The notes beneath the pieces are model-generated. The model was given only the letters and a program-made list of their open reading frames with translations, was not told where the DNA came from and made no database searches. This document shows positions 33,864 through 44,257 of a DNA stretch of 64,000 nucleotides, in pieces. The translations under genes and the position numbers were made by a program. Source of the stretch: Beverwykella pulmonaria (taxonomy: Eukaryota; Ascomycota; Dothideomycetes; Pleosporales; Melanommataceae); NCBI GenBank assembly GCA_001599595.1, contig BCHH01000003.1:2957151-3021150 (forward strand), written 5' to 3'. How positions within the stretch are numbered: the first letter of the stretch is position 1; each line of letters starts with the position of its first letter.

Positions 33864-34028
33864 ACTGTCTCCTTTCGTGGGTCATTCTATAGGGGTGGGT
33901 GATTAGGAGACTGGAGGAGACAGAGATAAACAGTAGGATTGTCCTACCTAAAGCCCGAAATCGTATTGAACATTCGCCCCATAACACCACCGTTGCGCCT
34001 ACCTTCCTCAACGAGCTGGTACTTTGCG

Positions 34029-35102
34029 TCAAGCTGATCTTGCCCATTCCATAACATCCTCCTCCAAATGTAAACTCTCAAAATCCGTCAAAACCTCCGG
34101 CAGAAGACTGGTCGGCTTCGCCGCCACACTGATCATGAAGTCCTCTTCAAAAGCCTGAATCTCTATCCTTACATCCTCCAACCTCTTGTGCTTCAGCCAG
34201 ACTTCCGTGTCGCTAACCCTCTCGCCCCAGCTCCCAAGCGTGCTGCATCTCGCCACTGTCCCCGGATTCGGAGCTCTCACGCCTTTGAATTCGAGTTCTT
34301 TAATCCAGTTCGCCAACAATGCCTCGCCATCCAACTTGATATACGCCTCTTTGAAGCACCAATACGTATAGAACCTTCGCAGCTTGGCATCAATCAGCAA
34401 ATCGCTTGAGAATCTCCTCTTCTCGCCGCTCTCCAGCGTCGCAACAAGCTGCTGATCCCTTGCACAGCACCGATCGAACCTGCCCAAATTCTCCGGCGTA
34501 ACCTCGGTCCCATCGAGGAGCTTGAACGGATCGACATTATACTTCATATCCCAGCTCTCCTCTGGCGAGAAAATCTCAGAATAAACATCGACCCAGCCAT
34601 CGAAGCCCTCGGAGTCAATAAGCCGATAATCGTTTCTCTCATTCACGCACACGATATCGACGCCGAGCTCGACATCAGCGCCCTTGCATCCAACGAGCGC
34701 GACCAAGCCTGCTTGATGCGAGACATTGAACTCGATGGGGGCGGGTTTGCCGTCGGGGAGCAGCGCACATGGTTTCCCGTGCGTGGGGTTGCGGCGGCGG
34801 CCAAACCGGATGTCCTTCCAGGGGATACCGAGCGTCTTCGATATGAAGAGGCGTTTGAGGAGTGCCGAGCCGAGACTCATTTTTGCGTCCGCGATGTGGT
34901 ACTTGCGGATGCAGTTGTCGCGCTCTTCTTGGCTGATCAGCCGGAGCGCTTCTGGAGCCTGGGGATGAAGGTCAGCAAGTACATCCCCGCGGTCTCATGA
35001 GCCGGGGCATAGTACAGATTGAGCGATCTTGTCACCGGGCCATAGACTTCGCGTGTCCAGCAGCCAGCACGTGAGCGCCGGCTGCTTCTCAGACGTAGCC
35101 AT
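34029..35102 (-). CDS. npgA: 4'-phosphopantetheinyl transferase (NpgA/Lys5 type)
   Basis: This enzyme moves phosphopantetheine from CoA to a serine of carrier proteins. In filamentous ascomycetes one such enzyme activates all polyketide and peptide synthetases and the lysine-pathway aminoadipate reductase. The exons are 35016-35102 and 34029-34958, with a 57-base phase-0 intron (donor GTACTA, branch GCTGAC), giving 338 residues. Typical motifs are visible: FNVSHQAGLVALVG near residue 106, the Mg-binding GVDIV near residue 130, and WCFKEAYIKLDGE near residue 229, with the catalytic Lys and Glu. A 40-residue insertion between the second and third motifs, containing the FSPEESWDM helix, is usual for fungal members. 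It is transcribed away from pdx2 across a 287-base shared promoter. The fatty-acid-synthase-linked PPTase is much smaller in motif spacing and is excluded. Confidence 0.93.
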
Positions 35103-35389
35103 TGTATGAACGAGTGTGACGAAGGAGGTCAGGCCGCTCCTCGGTGCGGAGGCAGGCGAGCTGGAGGTCAGCTCTGCGCTACGGTACAATAGCGGTCGTC
35201 TCACTCGTGCGCGCTGCCTTATGAATACCAACACCCCGCTTATCGATAAGACTACTTTTTTTTATACGCGGCAGACCCGACCAAGGTTTCGATGACTCTG
35301 ACACTTCATCGGAACCCGACACCATTCTCGTGCCCACGACCACGGGTTGCTTGCACTATTTGATCGCCGGATCAGATTTTGGCCGGAGA
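35103..35389. promoter_or_regulatory. Shared promoter of the PPTase gene and pdx2
   Basis: Only 287 bases separate the two start codons, so both genes must share or overlap their control region. A poly-T tract of nine bases with a nearby AT-rich core lies at about 35252-35266. No specific factor site is convincing. Confidence 0.6.
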
Positions 35390-36300
35390 ATGACTGTTAG
35401 TGTCACCGATGCCACGGTTGGCGTGCTCGCACTACAGGGCTCCTTCAGCGAACATACCCAGCTCTTGCGTAAAGCCGCAGAAGCGTTAAAGGCACCGAAT
35501 GCGCACCATCTCAAATGGGACTTCATCGAGGTCAGGACGCCTGCGGAACTGGAAAGATGCGACGCCCTGATTGTCCCTGGCGGTGAAAGCACCGCCATCT
35601 CTCTCGTTGCAGCGCGCTCGGGCTTGCTGGAGCCGCTGCGCAACTTCGTCAAGTACGTATGAAGTAACGGTCCCGTGATTTTCCACTAACACCGCGCAGG
35701 GTCCTCCGCAAGCCCACCTGGGGAACGTGCGCTGGTCTCATACTACTGGCCGAGGCTGCAAATAGGTCGAAGAAGGGTGGTCAGGACCTCATTGGCGGGC
35801 TGGACGTACGGGTGAACAGGAACCACTTTGGTCGACAGACTGAGAGCTTCCAAGCCAACCTGGCTCTACCGTTCCTCGGCGATTCTGGCATCCACCAGCC
35901 ATTCCGGTGCGTGTTCATCCGCGCCCCCATTGTGGAAAAGATCTTACTGCGCAAGGAGGGCATCCAAACAGAGGAGGCCGAGGGTGTCGATACCGTTGTT
36001 GCGCCTTCCAAAACTCCGGTGGACGAGCTCGCCAAGGAGGAACTGAACGCGGATGTGGAGGTCATGGCCAAGATCTCCACTCGTTCACCGGCCCTGAGGG
36101 ACAAGGAAGAGCATCATCACCCCGGCACCGAGGACATCATCGCCGTCCGGCAAGGGAATGTGTTTGGGACCAGCTTCCATCCCGAGTTGACCGAAGACCC
36201 AAGAATCCATGTATGGTGGCTGGAGGAGGTTGCGAAGGCTATTCAGCGGAGACAGCAGTTCGAACTGGCCGATCGCTCGATAGGAACTGACATGCCATGA
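35390..36300 (+). CDS. pdx2: Pyridoxal-phosphate synthase glutaminase subunit Pdx2/SNO
   Basis: The protein hydrolyses glutamine and passes ammonia to the Pdx1/SNZ synthase to make vitamin B6 cofactor (pyridoxal 5'-phosphate) in the cytosol. The exons are 35390-35652 and 35700-36300 with a 47-base intron, giving 287 residues. I chose the ATG at 35390 because the protein then begins MTVSVTDATVGVLALQGSF, with the family's VLALQGSF strand. An in-frame ATG at 35330 would add an unlikely 20 residues. PGGESTAIS near residue 70 is the glutaminase signature. The nucleophile Cys98 is in WGTCAGLILL, and His248 and Glu250 in SFHPEL complete the triad. The insert of about 45 residues after GIQTEEAEG (Glu/Asp-rich) is longer than in bacterial PdxT, as in other fungi. 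The Pdx1 partner is not in the window. Confidence 0.95.
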
Positions 36301-36597
36301 GGGGTCCGCAAAGGTGGTGGAATCCACTATGAGGCTTCCTTGGTACATCTCGCGACTTTAGTAAAGACTTCATATTATGCAATGGGCGAGGAGTCTGGCG
36401 CATCACATGGCTCACGCAGGGAGACAAGGCGTTATTAGAGGCAACTGTAGAGTTAGATGCATTACCTAGACGAGACTCTTTCTCCGAGTCCTGAAGAGAA
36501 TTGAAAAGCACGAAGACTACTCGTCTTCCCGGATATGAACCAACGCCAAACCCCAACCCATGCCTTGACAACACACGTGCAGCTCTTGTCAAGAGCT
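36301..36597. other. Convergent intergenic region
   Basis: About 300 bases lie between the 3' ends of pdx2 (plus) and the CBP20 gene (minus), holding both terminators. I saw nothing else. Confidence 0.5.
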
Positions 36598-37264
36598 TCA
36601 GCGATAGTCGCGCTCCTCTCCATACTCGTCCACTGCTCTGCCGAATCCACCCCGACCGGGATCGTACTCGTTGCGGTATTCGTCACGCACCTGGCCGCCG
36701 GACTTACCGCGTCCGTATTGCCTGCCTTCCGCGAAGCCCTCGTCCAGATCTGTGCGAATGACGCGCTCGTCAAGCTTCGTCCCACCAATGTACTTCATGC
36801 AGTCCAGCGCATCCTGATGTGTGTAGTATTCGACAAAGCAGAAGCCGCAGGGCGTCTTCTGGAAGCGGTCGAGGCCCATCACCAGCCGTTTTATCTCGCC
36901 ACATCTGTTCCCAGTAAGCAATTGGGATGCGCGGGAGTGGAGCGGGGCCGGGGGTAGCTCACTTGGAGAATAGCTCGTGGATCTGCTCTTCGGTTGTGTA
37001 AAAAGACCTGGGTGCATTAGATGGCTGCGAGAGAGGGCGGATTTGGGGCGACGTACAAGTTTCCGACGTAGAGCGTTGTCGCATCTTTGAGCTTGTCTTC
37101 GGGTTCGGGGCTGGGCTCGCCGTCATCGCCACGCCTAGGTCGTCGTTTCTGGAATCAAAGTAAGTAGAGTGAACGCGTAGTGGATAGGATGGGATGCCGA
37201 CTTTCGCGGAAGCGTAGGAGCTTGGCTTGTCGAGCCGCTCTATCGTGCTGCGAACTGCGGGCAT
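36598..37264 (-). CDS. CBC2: Nuclear cap-binding protein subunit 2 (CBP20)
   Basis: The small subunit of the nuclear cap-binding complex binds the m7G cap of new transcripts and acts in splicing, export and decay. It needs the large CBP80 partner, which is not in the window. The four exons are 37202-37264, 37057-37148, 36963-37007 and 36598-36904, with introns of 53, 49 and 58 bases, all in phase, giving 168 residues. A single RRM is complete: RNP2 is LYVGNLSF, split by an intron, and RNP1 is [10 protein letters not shown]. The tyrosines in the N-terminal region and in RNP2, the [12 protein letters not shown] helix and the C-terminal [15 protein letters not shown] tail match the cap-binding pocket of the family. 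It diverges from the Nup82 gene across 295 bases. Confidence 0.94.
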
Positions 37265-37559
37265 GGTAGTCTTCGAAACTCAGAGCACGCGCTGGCGTAG
37301 ACGAGAGAATAATCTAAGGAAAAGCGAGCATCAAGTCAATGTACCGGAGGTGGAGGTGTGATCAAGCTGCGCCAGGGTTGAAGAAAGCTTGGTTCCGCCG
37401 AGGTTCTGCCACTTCACGCGTCTCGCGCCCCGTCCACAAACTTGGGAAGCTTCTTTCTTTCCCTGCACACTTGCTCTGGCCCACCCACCTTCAGCACCCG
37501 GCCAGAAGATTGCCGTCACTCCACTCCACTCAACGTAGACCTACCGACTGCCGCCCAGC
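37265..37559. promoter_or_regulatory. Shared promoter of the CBP20 and Nup82 genes
   Basis: A 295-base divergent spacer between two genes of mRNA export and processing. The side next to Nup82 is C/T-rich. No defined motif is clear. Confidence 0.55.
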
Positions 37560-40152
37560 ATGCCGAAGGTCCTCAGCTACACGCCAGCATGGCTGAGCCG
37601 CCCAAGCCCTGGGTACAAGCTCTTTGCGCCGCGCGCTGTCCCTGGGAATCTCCAGGAGCATGGCGAGAGTCTAGGAGGGCCGCGGAAGACGATTGCGACC
37701 AGGAACTCGGAAGTTTTCGTCGCCGTTGGACATGAAATACGCTGGGCAAACCTCGAAGTGATGAAAGAAGATTCACAAGCAACATATCGCACACTCAAAG
37801 CCTCCATACCACTTCCCATCACTCGAGTCACTCTCTCTCCCGACCAGACCTACCTCGCCGTATCAACATCACATACCGTACATGTCGTGGTCCTCCCCGA
37901 ACCCGCCCTCCTCGACTCCGAAGACACCAGTCCGATCAAGGTCAAAACTTTCCAAGTGGGCCCGACCGCGCATGTCAGGGAGGAGTCGCCTGTCGTGTCA
38001 GTACTATGGCACCCCCTTGGATATCATGGGCACTGTTTGATCACGGTTACACTTGAGGGAGTAGTACGGCTGTGGGAGATCAATCGGTCAGACCGATCAA
38101 CATTTAGTGATCCGGCACTGTCAATTGATCTCAAGAAGCTAGCAAATGCCGCAAACGACCAAGAGGATTTAAGTGCATCGAAATACGGAGCCCCCAAAGG
38201 CTTTTCCCCGGACTCCTTTGAGCTGGAAGTGGCCGCCGCCTGCTTCGGCGACTTTCCCGACCAAGAAGACGTGCATGGGTGGGCGCCCTTGACCTTGTGG
38301 GTTGCAATGGTTGAGGGCGATCTCTACGCGCTATGTCCTCTCCTTCCAAGCAAGTGGCAGCTGGACGAGTCTACCGGGGCGTCCACGTTCCTACAAACCT
38401 TGGCAACATCAATCAACATCAACTTCGCCGATGTCAAGGATAATGCGGAGGCAAGGCCGGATGAAAATGAGACCGCGGATAAACAACTCTCCTGGCTTTC
38501 TGACATCATCTACCAAGAGCCTTTCACAGAAAAGCTTCCCAATGGAGACTCCATCAAGGTGTTTACCAGACCCAACAGTGTACCGGCTTGCCCATTACTA
38601 CAAGGCCCATTCTCCATTCAGCCCGACGTTGACGAGTTTGAACTGAGCGACATTATTGTGTTCTCCCTCAAGACATTTTCTGATGGAACCGAAGAGGAGT
38701 CGGCTGAGGGGCTACCGGCGGCAGTTCTCTGTCTCCTCACCGAGACGTGCCAGGTCCACGTCTGCCTTGATCTAGAGGGAGTTGTGGGGCAGTGGCTTCC
38801 TTCATCTACTCCGGTAAGATGGAATGCTTATTTCTGCGAACCCTAAATAGCTAACTAACCCTCGCCAGAACCAAGCTACGAGGTCGGAAGCTTCCAGCCA
38901 TACCCTTGTTATCGTGGAGACGATCTCTCTAGCCAACGACGACACCCAGTCTTTCTATCAAAGCATTACACCGGATCTCTACACGGACTTTTCATTCTTC
39001 GTCTCCCACGCTAGAGGTGTAGACTACATTTCGCTCGAGCCATGGATTCGAAAGCTGGAGAACGAGCTGGCCGAACCCCAGAATGAAGGGGCCGAGTTCC
39101 GGCTGAACCGCCTACTTGAATCGGTGAACACGCATGTGGAGCACTGTCTTCGTTTTAAAGCTCGGAATGAAGCTGCAGAGCGGGGATTGACGTCCTGCGT
39201 TGTGGTGGAAATCGCGGATGCCAGCAATATTGGGTATCTACTCCTCACTACCGTGGAGAACGAGCCTCAAGCTGCATTTCTGGACGTCCCGGAGGATGGA
39301 TTGCCAACGGAAGAAGAACTTACAAAGTATTTGACGTGGACAGGTCCGCCATCCGAGATGCGTCAATCCTACCAGCCTCCTCAGAAGTTCTACGAACCTG
39401 TCAATCTTCGGTCCATCGTCAATGAAGTAGTTCCTGCCAGGAACGCAGCTGCTCTGAAAGACGAAATTCGATTATCGCCCTCGAACCTCGAACTGCTTAT
39501 GGAGGTACACAGAGTCCTTGCTAAGCACACAAGTGAGCTTCGAGATGGTGTGGCAGACCTGTTCAGGCGATGTGAACGACTTCGCGATGAGTTTAGAGAC
39601 CAGGTCTTCCGAACCTCCCAGCTCGCAGCCAAAATCGACTCTGTTCTTGGCAATGACGAGGCTCAGCCTCCGAGTAGTGCAGAGTCATATGGTACTGCCA
39701 GGATCGATGAACGACTAGAGAAAGTCAAGGCCAAACAGGAACAAATCAATGCACGATACGAGGCTATCCGAAGGAAGATGGCCAACGTCGGCGGAACAGC
39801 GCTGAGCGAGAAGGAGGCCGGATGGGTAGAGGAGCTTCAAACCATGGAACGTAGTCTGGACAAGACGGCTCAAAACTTGACCGACGACCCCGACGGCAGC
39901 AACGCACCGGCCTGGGAACGCCTCGAGCAAATCAAGAAGCACAAAGAGACGCTGGCGAAGGAGGCGGAGAAGGCTTTGAGGGAAAGAAAGGAAGAGCGAG
40001 CCCCCAGCAATGCGAAGATTCCATCACAGTCTCGCAAGCAAGAGAATGAATATATTGAGACGTTGCTAAATCGGGAGACTGCGCTTGTGGAGGCGGCCGC
40101 GGACCGACTGAGGAGTATGGGAATCTCGATCCCCTTGGAAGGCGGGAGCTAA
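37560..40152 (+). CDS. nup82: Nucleoporin Nup82 (Nup88 family)
   Basis: Nup82 sits on the cytoplasmic face of the nuclear pore and anchors the mRNA-export platform with Nup159 and Nsp1. The exons are 37560-38813 and 38869-40152 with a 55-base phase-0 intron, giving 845 residues, as expected for filamentous fungi. The N-terminal 560 residues look like a seven-bladed beta-propeller of WD-like strands. Examples are VSVLWHPLGYHGHCLITVT followed by EGVVRLWEIN, and WAPLTLWVAMVEGDLYALCP. The last 230 residues are strongly heptad-like coiled coil, from LELLMEVHRVLAKHTSELR through VKAKQEQINARYEAIRRKM to ENEYIETLLNRETALVEAA. This two-part architecture is diagnostic. The start ATG opens a frame that reads directly into the propeller. 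Confidence 0.9.
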
Positions 40153-41431
40153 GGGATACGAGGAGAGAGCGCAGTGACGGGTTTATGGGATGCATACGAT
40201 GCTAAGCCTTAGTGTTCAGAAAATCAAGCAGCATTGGCGTTGTTTGTGGGTTCTTGCACAAGCGGTTTAGACATGGGCCCAATCTGTGGTGAAGTAGTAA
40301 CAGGTCGTGGCAACTATTCTCGCTGAGACTGATAATGGCGCCATCCTGCTAGCTGTTGAGTGGACACGAATGAAGCGCTGCCATCGCAGACTATTGTTCC
40401 CCCCCTTTTCTTAATTGTGTGTGATTGAGCAAACTCACTCCTTTGTTATCCACGCGCGACAATCCTAAAGAATCAAGTCCTTCCCATTCTGTCCTGTCCT
40501 ATGCGCCCTCAACTGGACGGCGAATAAGATTCGCCGACCAAGACGGATGGTCTGCTGCTCTGCCCAAGGCCAAGCCTCGAACACATCTCTTCCCAAGCAG
40601 CCCTTCGCTTCGCGTCGCGGGACAGGAAACCAAGCATCAGGGGCAGCAAACCAAAGTCCCCAATCAGAACCCAGCACACGCGACTGCAAATAGCAATCTC
40701 GCAGCGTGCTTCATGCAACTGGTATGCTGCTTGCAGGAGGATATATTGTTCCCTTCCCCCAGGGCTGAACTGCCGCCGCTCACAGTCTTGAGGGAGGAAG
40801 CATGTTGCATCGACGTTTATTTCATAGCTGTCTGACTGTGTCGAGGCCGTTGTGCAACGCACCTTTTCGTCATGGACACAGCCTAGGGCGGTGGGGTTGC
40901 GGTTAGTGAGCGTCGCGCCACCATGCGCAGACGAAGGTTCGAGTTCATGCCCATTTGCGGCACAGTGCATAATCACGCTTTCGTCACACTGTGCATAGCG
41001 AAAACGGGCGTTGGTGCTGTGAGAGAGAGGGCGGGCGTCCACGTTTTTTGGCCGTGGCGGAAAGGTAGTTGGGCGCTTAGAACGGCCCTGGCCCGACTGC
41101 CGATGGGCTGAGGAGGATCCCGTATTGGGAGGATCCTCCCGGCTGTGATCTGGCTTATGGTTGGCTGGGCATCCCTGTGAGCTTTAATATGCATATCGAC
41201 AAGTGATTGGGTAGGGGCGGAACAAGCTTGCGTCCCATTATCGATGGGTTGTACAGGACAAGCCAATGCCTATAATTCATAAGCCAGCGCCCCCGCGACG
41301 CTGGTGACCTGCATCTATCCATCGCACCGTTTTCCGTCGTCCACCTCAGCCTTCTACCGGGTCTCTGCATTGCTAAGAAGAGTTGGGAATCCGCAAACGT
41401 AGTGATATCTGGATCGCGCACCGCCGTAACC
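40153..41431. other. Gene-free region
   Basis: About 1.3 kb without a supportable gene. Overlapping frames on both strands at 40425-41266 lack domains. A perfect 12-base palindrome, GGAGGATCCTCC, occurs at 41128-41139, preceded by the partial copy GGAGGATCC at 41112-41120. The last 120 bases should be the promoter and leader of the BIM1-like gene. Confidence 0.45.
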
Positions 41432-42289
41432 ATGCTGCTTTCCCTGCTCATCGCCAGCTGGGTCTCTTTGGTCTCGACCCACACAGTAATTGTCTACCCG
41501 GGCTGGAGAGGAAACAACATCCACACGAATGGCACTGTATCCGAGAACGATCCGTCGATAAAACCAGGCTCACTGGGCATAAATTACGAGGGCAACGGCA
41601 CGCTTGGGTTCCCTTATGGCATGCAGTGGATGTATCCATGTACGTTTCTTCCCCTCCGTTTCGCTGACGAAACGAAACACGGCTAACGACTCCAACAGGC
41701 GGTGGCATGCCCACCTCCACCAACCGCACAAAATGGCCCATCGGCGGCGGCGCCATCTCTTTACAGCCTGGCTGGTTCCCTGGCCACTCGCTCGCGCTCT
41801 TCTACATAAATATGGGCTATGGAAATGAGCCGCTCAATTACTCACACTCCATGCTCCCGGTCTTTGAAATCACGGGCCCGTCCAATGTCCAGTACAACGG
41901 CACATTTTGTCTGCCGCAAGTCCCGCTGCCCGCGAATTATACGCCCAAGGTCGGCGATAATGCGACCATTCAGGTCATTGAGACCGCGCAACATGGCGCT
42001 GCGCTGTATAACGTAAGTTTTTTTTTTAAACCCTGTCAAGACGAGGATCGTGTTGGATACATGCTGATGATGAGGATAGTGCGCGGATATCACGTTCGCG
42101 GAGCCGCAAGATGTGCCCGAGGTCAACTCGTCGAACTGCTTCAACTCAACCCAACCAGACCAGAACATCGGCTTTCAACTTGTCTACTCGACGACGAGTT
42201 CGCTCGGCTATCCTGCGATCCAGATGAGCTACTTCTCACTGCTCGTCCCGGTGATGCTCGGTGTTGCGTCGTGGCTAACGTGGTTCTGA
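41432..42289 (+). CDS. BIM1-like (X325) copper-binding, GPI-type surface protein
   Basis: X325/BIM1 proteins share the fold of lytic polysaccharide monooxygenases but lack their activity. In Cryptococcus the relative Bim1 helps copper uptake at the cell surface. The exons are 41432-41639, 41699-42012 and 42080-42289, with introns of 59 and 67 bases, giving 243 residues. A signal peptide (MLLSLLIASWVSLVST) is expected to be cut just before His17, leaving HTVIVYPGWRGNN with an N-terminal histidine as copper ligand. The family core follows: GMQWMYPCGGMP, then ISLQPGWFPGHSLALFYINMG, whose histidine is a candidate second ligand. Five N-glycosylation-type NxT/S sites and four cysteines are visible. 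The C-terminus is Ser/Thr-rich, then hydrophobic (YFSLLVPVMLGVASWLTWF), as for GPI attachment. Chitinolytic or cellulolytic LPMO activity is unlikely. Confidence 0.9.
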
Positions 42290-44257
42290 GCGCTCTTCGC
42301 ACCAACGCGACTTATCTTGATATTGCGGTTTAGCACATTGGCGTTTAGGGGAAGATATCCGGGACCTTTCTTTCCATGTACAGCATTTGGATCTACCATT
42401 CTCTTTATAATGAGCGATGTTTCAGAATTAGCGGTGGAGACCTCGGAACGCCCCCACTCCTGGAAGGACGGGTTGGATGGATGGATGGACGGAAGGAATG
42501 AAGGATGGTATGGGATAAGTTGGTAATGATCGCGGAAAGGTTCTGCACACACAGCGTCATTGTGTATAAGCCCGGCGCTGGGGTTCCTCTTCTGTTTGTC
42601 TGTCAAGGAGACATTCTCTTTGATTCGATCACTCTCAACCACACTTTCGGCTCGTTGCTGTAAAAATAATACGAGATGTTCAAGATGACATGGATGCTGC
42701 TATGCTTTGTGATATGGGATTTGTCGTATTGAGGCATCTGCGTGTGTCACCGATTTTAGCTTGGAGACGCGCGATCTACCAGGTACCCGCGGATGCATTA
42801 ATATGGCTCACGGGTGGCTTGAAGAAGGGTTGAAAATAGAACGGATGAGGGTGCAAGCACGTGACTACGCCGTTTTAGGCAATCCTACGATTTACTCCAC
42901 GATTCGAGCTTTGTTCATCAAAATTCACCCATGACGGGCCCTTGATCTTCGCATGCAACAGACAAGCAGTATGCGGAGACCGCGGACCGCGAGACACGAG
43001 GACTTTGAGCGATTTCTTCTTTGCAGAGGCAACGACTTGGCAGTAGGCAGGTAGCAACTCTGGGGCAACATCCTTTCGCAAGCCTAGTCCAAGTTGGTAG
43101 TGGTTAGGTAGCAACTCTGGGGTAGCATCCTTTCGCAAGCCTAGTTCAACGTAGCTCGTTTTTGTTCTGGATTGCTAGAAACCGCCTCTACGGAATTCTT
43201 GACGACCAAAAAACCTAGAAACCCAGCCTTGGCCAACTCCACAGAGTGTCTTTGACTGCAGCCTCAGGTTGTCTCATGGCCAGATTGCGCGGTGGCAAGC
43301 TGACCAAATCGAGTATCTTAATAAGCCTTACGCCTTGGACTCCACGAGGACTTTGCATTCGGATGTAGCCCTCTTTCAAGAAGCCTGGGGCCGCCTTCCC
43401 CGTCCATCCAAACCTCAAAAAGGGTTCTTGCACCACTAGGGCAACCTTCATGTGGCGTGTATCCCGCTTCTTGCATCGAAACCCCACCAACGACGTCTAT
43501 TATAAGAGCGAGGATGCATGGCAAAGAGGAATTGCGCTGCAGGGCTGATGTCAGACTCGGTTCGACCGAATGCACGTGGACTGAAAACTCCAATGAGGGT
43601 TTTACAAGGGTTTACTACCATTCCAGGGTGTGAGTGTGGAGGACAACTTTTGTCTTCAAATCTGCTGTGGTCGATTGCACTGGATACTCGTTAGAACGGC
43701 TTCACGACTAGTAGGCGCCTATGATGGACCAAAGGGTTTTTCGTATTACTCTTCCAAGCGGACGGCTTCCACTGCTGTCGAGTCTTGGGCGCATTCTGTT
43801 CCTCCAAGAAAACGGCGGGGCTTGCAGGTCAGCTAAAGTTCTTGGTACGCCTCCAATCGAAACCTTAATTCCTTAGAGGCAAACCCATGGTTTTCTTTCC
43901 AAGGCCCGGCTTAATAAAGGTAAGAATTCTCGGCCGCTATAGTCATAGCTTAGAGCTCAGAGAGCGAATGAAGGTCTCGTACGGAAATCCTTACGCAACC
44001 CATACCTAAACGTGACTAGCTATGCTCGTTCCTGCATCCACCTCTTTTTTCTCAATACTCGGTCTGACTTGGATGGGAGCTCCGTGGGTTCCGTCCTCTA
44101 GGGTTTGTGTTATTGCTGCCTCTCATCTCGTAAACATCATCGGGTATAAAAACTAAGGTTCCCCACACGCGCCCACCGTCCTGGAGCTTCACGCTTCACG
44201 CCCGTCCAGGAGTATTCGCTGTTGACTGTCTTCCGCTTGTGTCTTTGAGCATTCGCA
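42290..44257. other. Gene-free region with a short tandem duplication
   Basis: About 2 kb with no supportable gene. Minus-strand frames around 43215-43593 are coding-like in places but broken and domainless. The 43049-43150 duplication is listed separately. The final 200 bases should be the promoter of the amine oxidase gene. Confidence 0.45.
43049..43149 (+). repeat. Tandem duplication, 57-base period
   Basis: Two copies of a 44-base unit beginning AGGTAGCAACTCTGGGG start at 43049 and 43106. They differ at three positions, all transitions, and are separated by a 13-base spacer. Confidence 0.85.

Noticed and set aside
31029..36300. A secondary-metabolite cluster around the PPTase gene
   Set aside because: There is no polyketide or peptide synthetase, transporter or pathway regulator. 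The neighbours are housekeeping or general enzymes.
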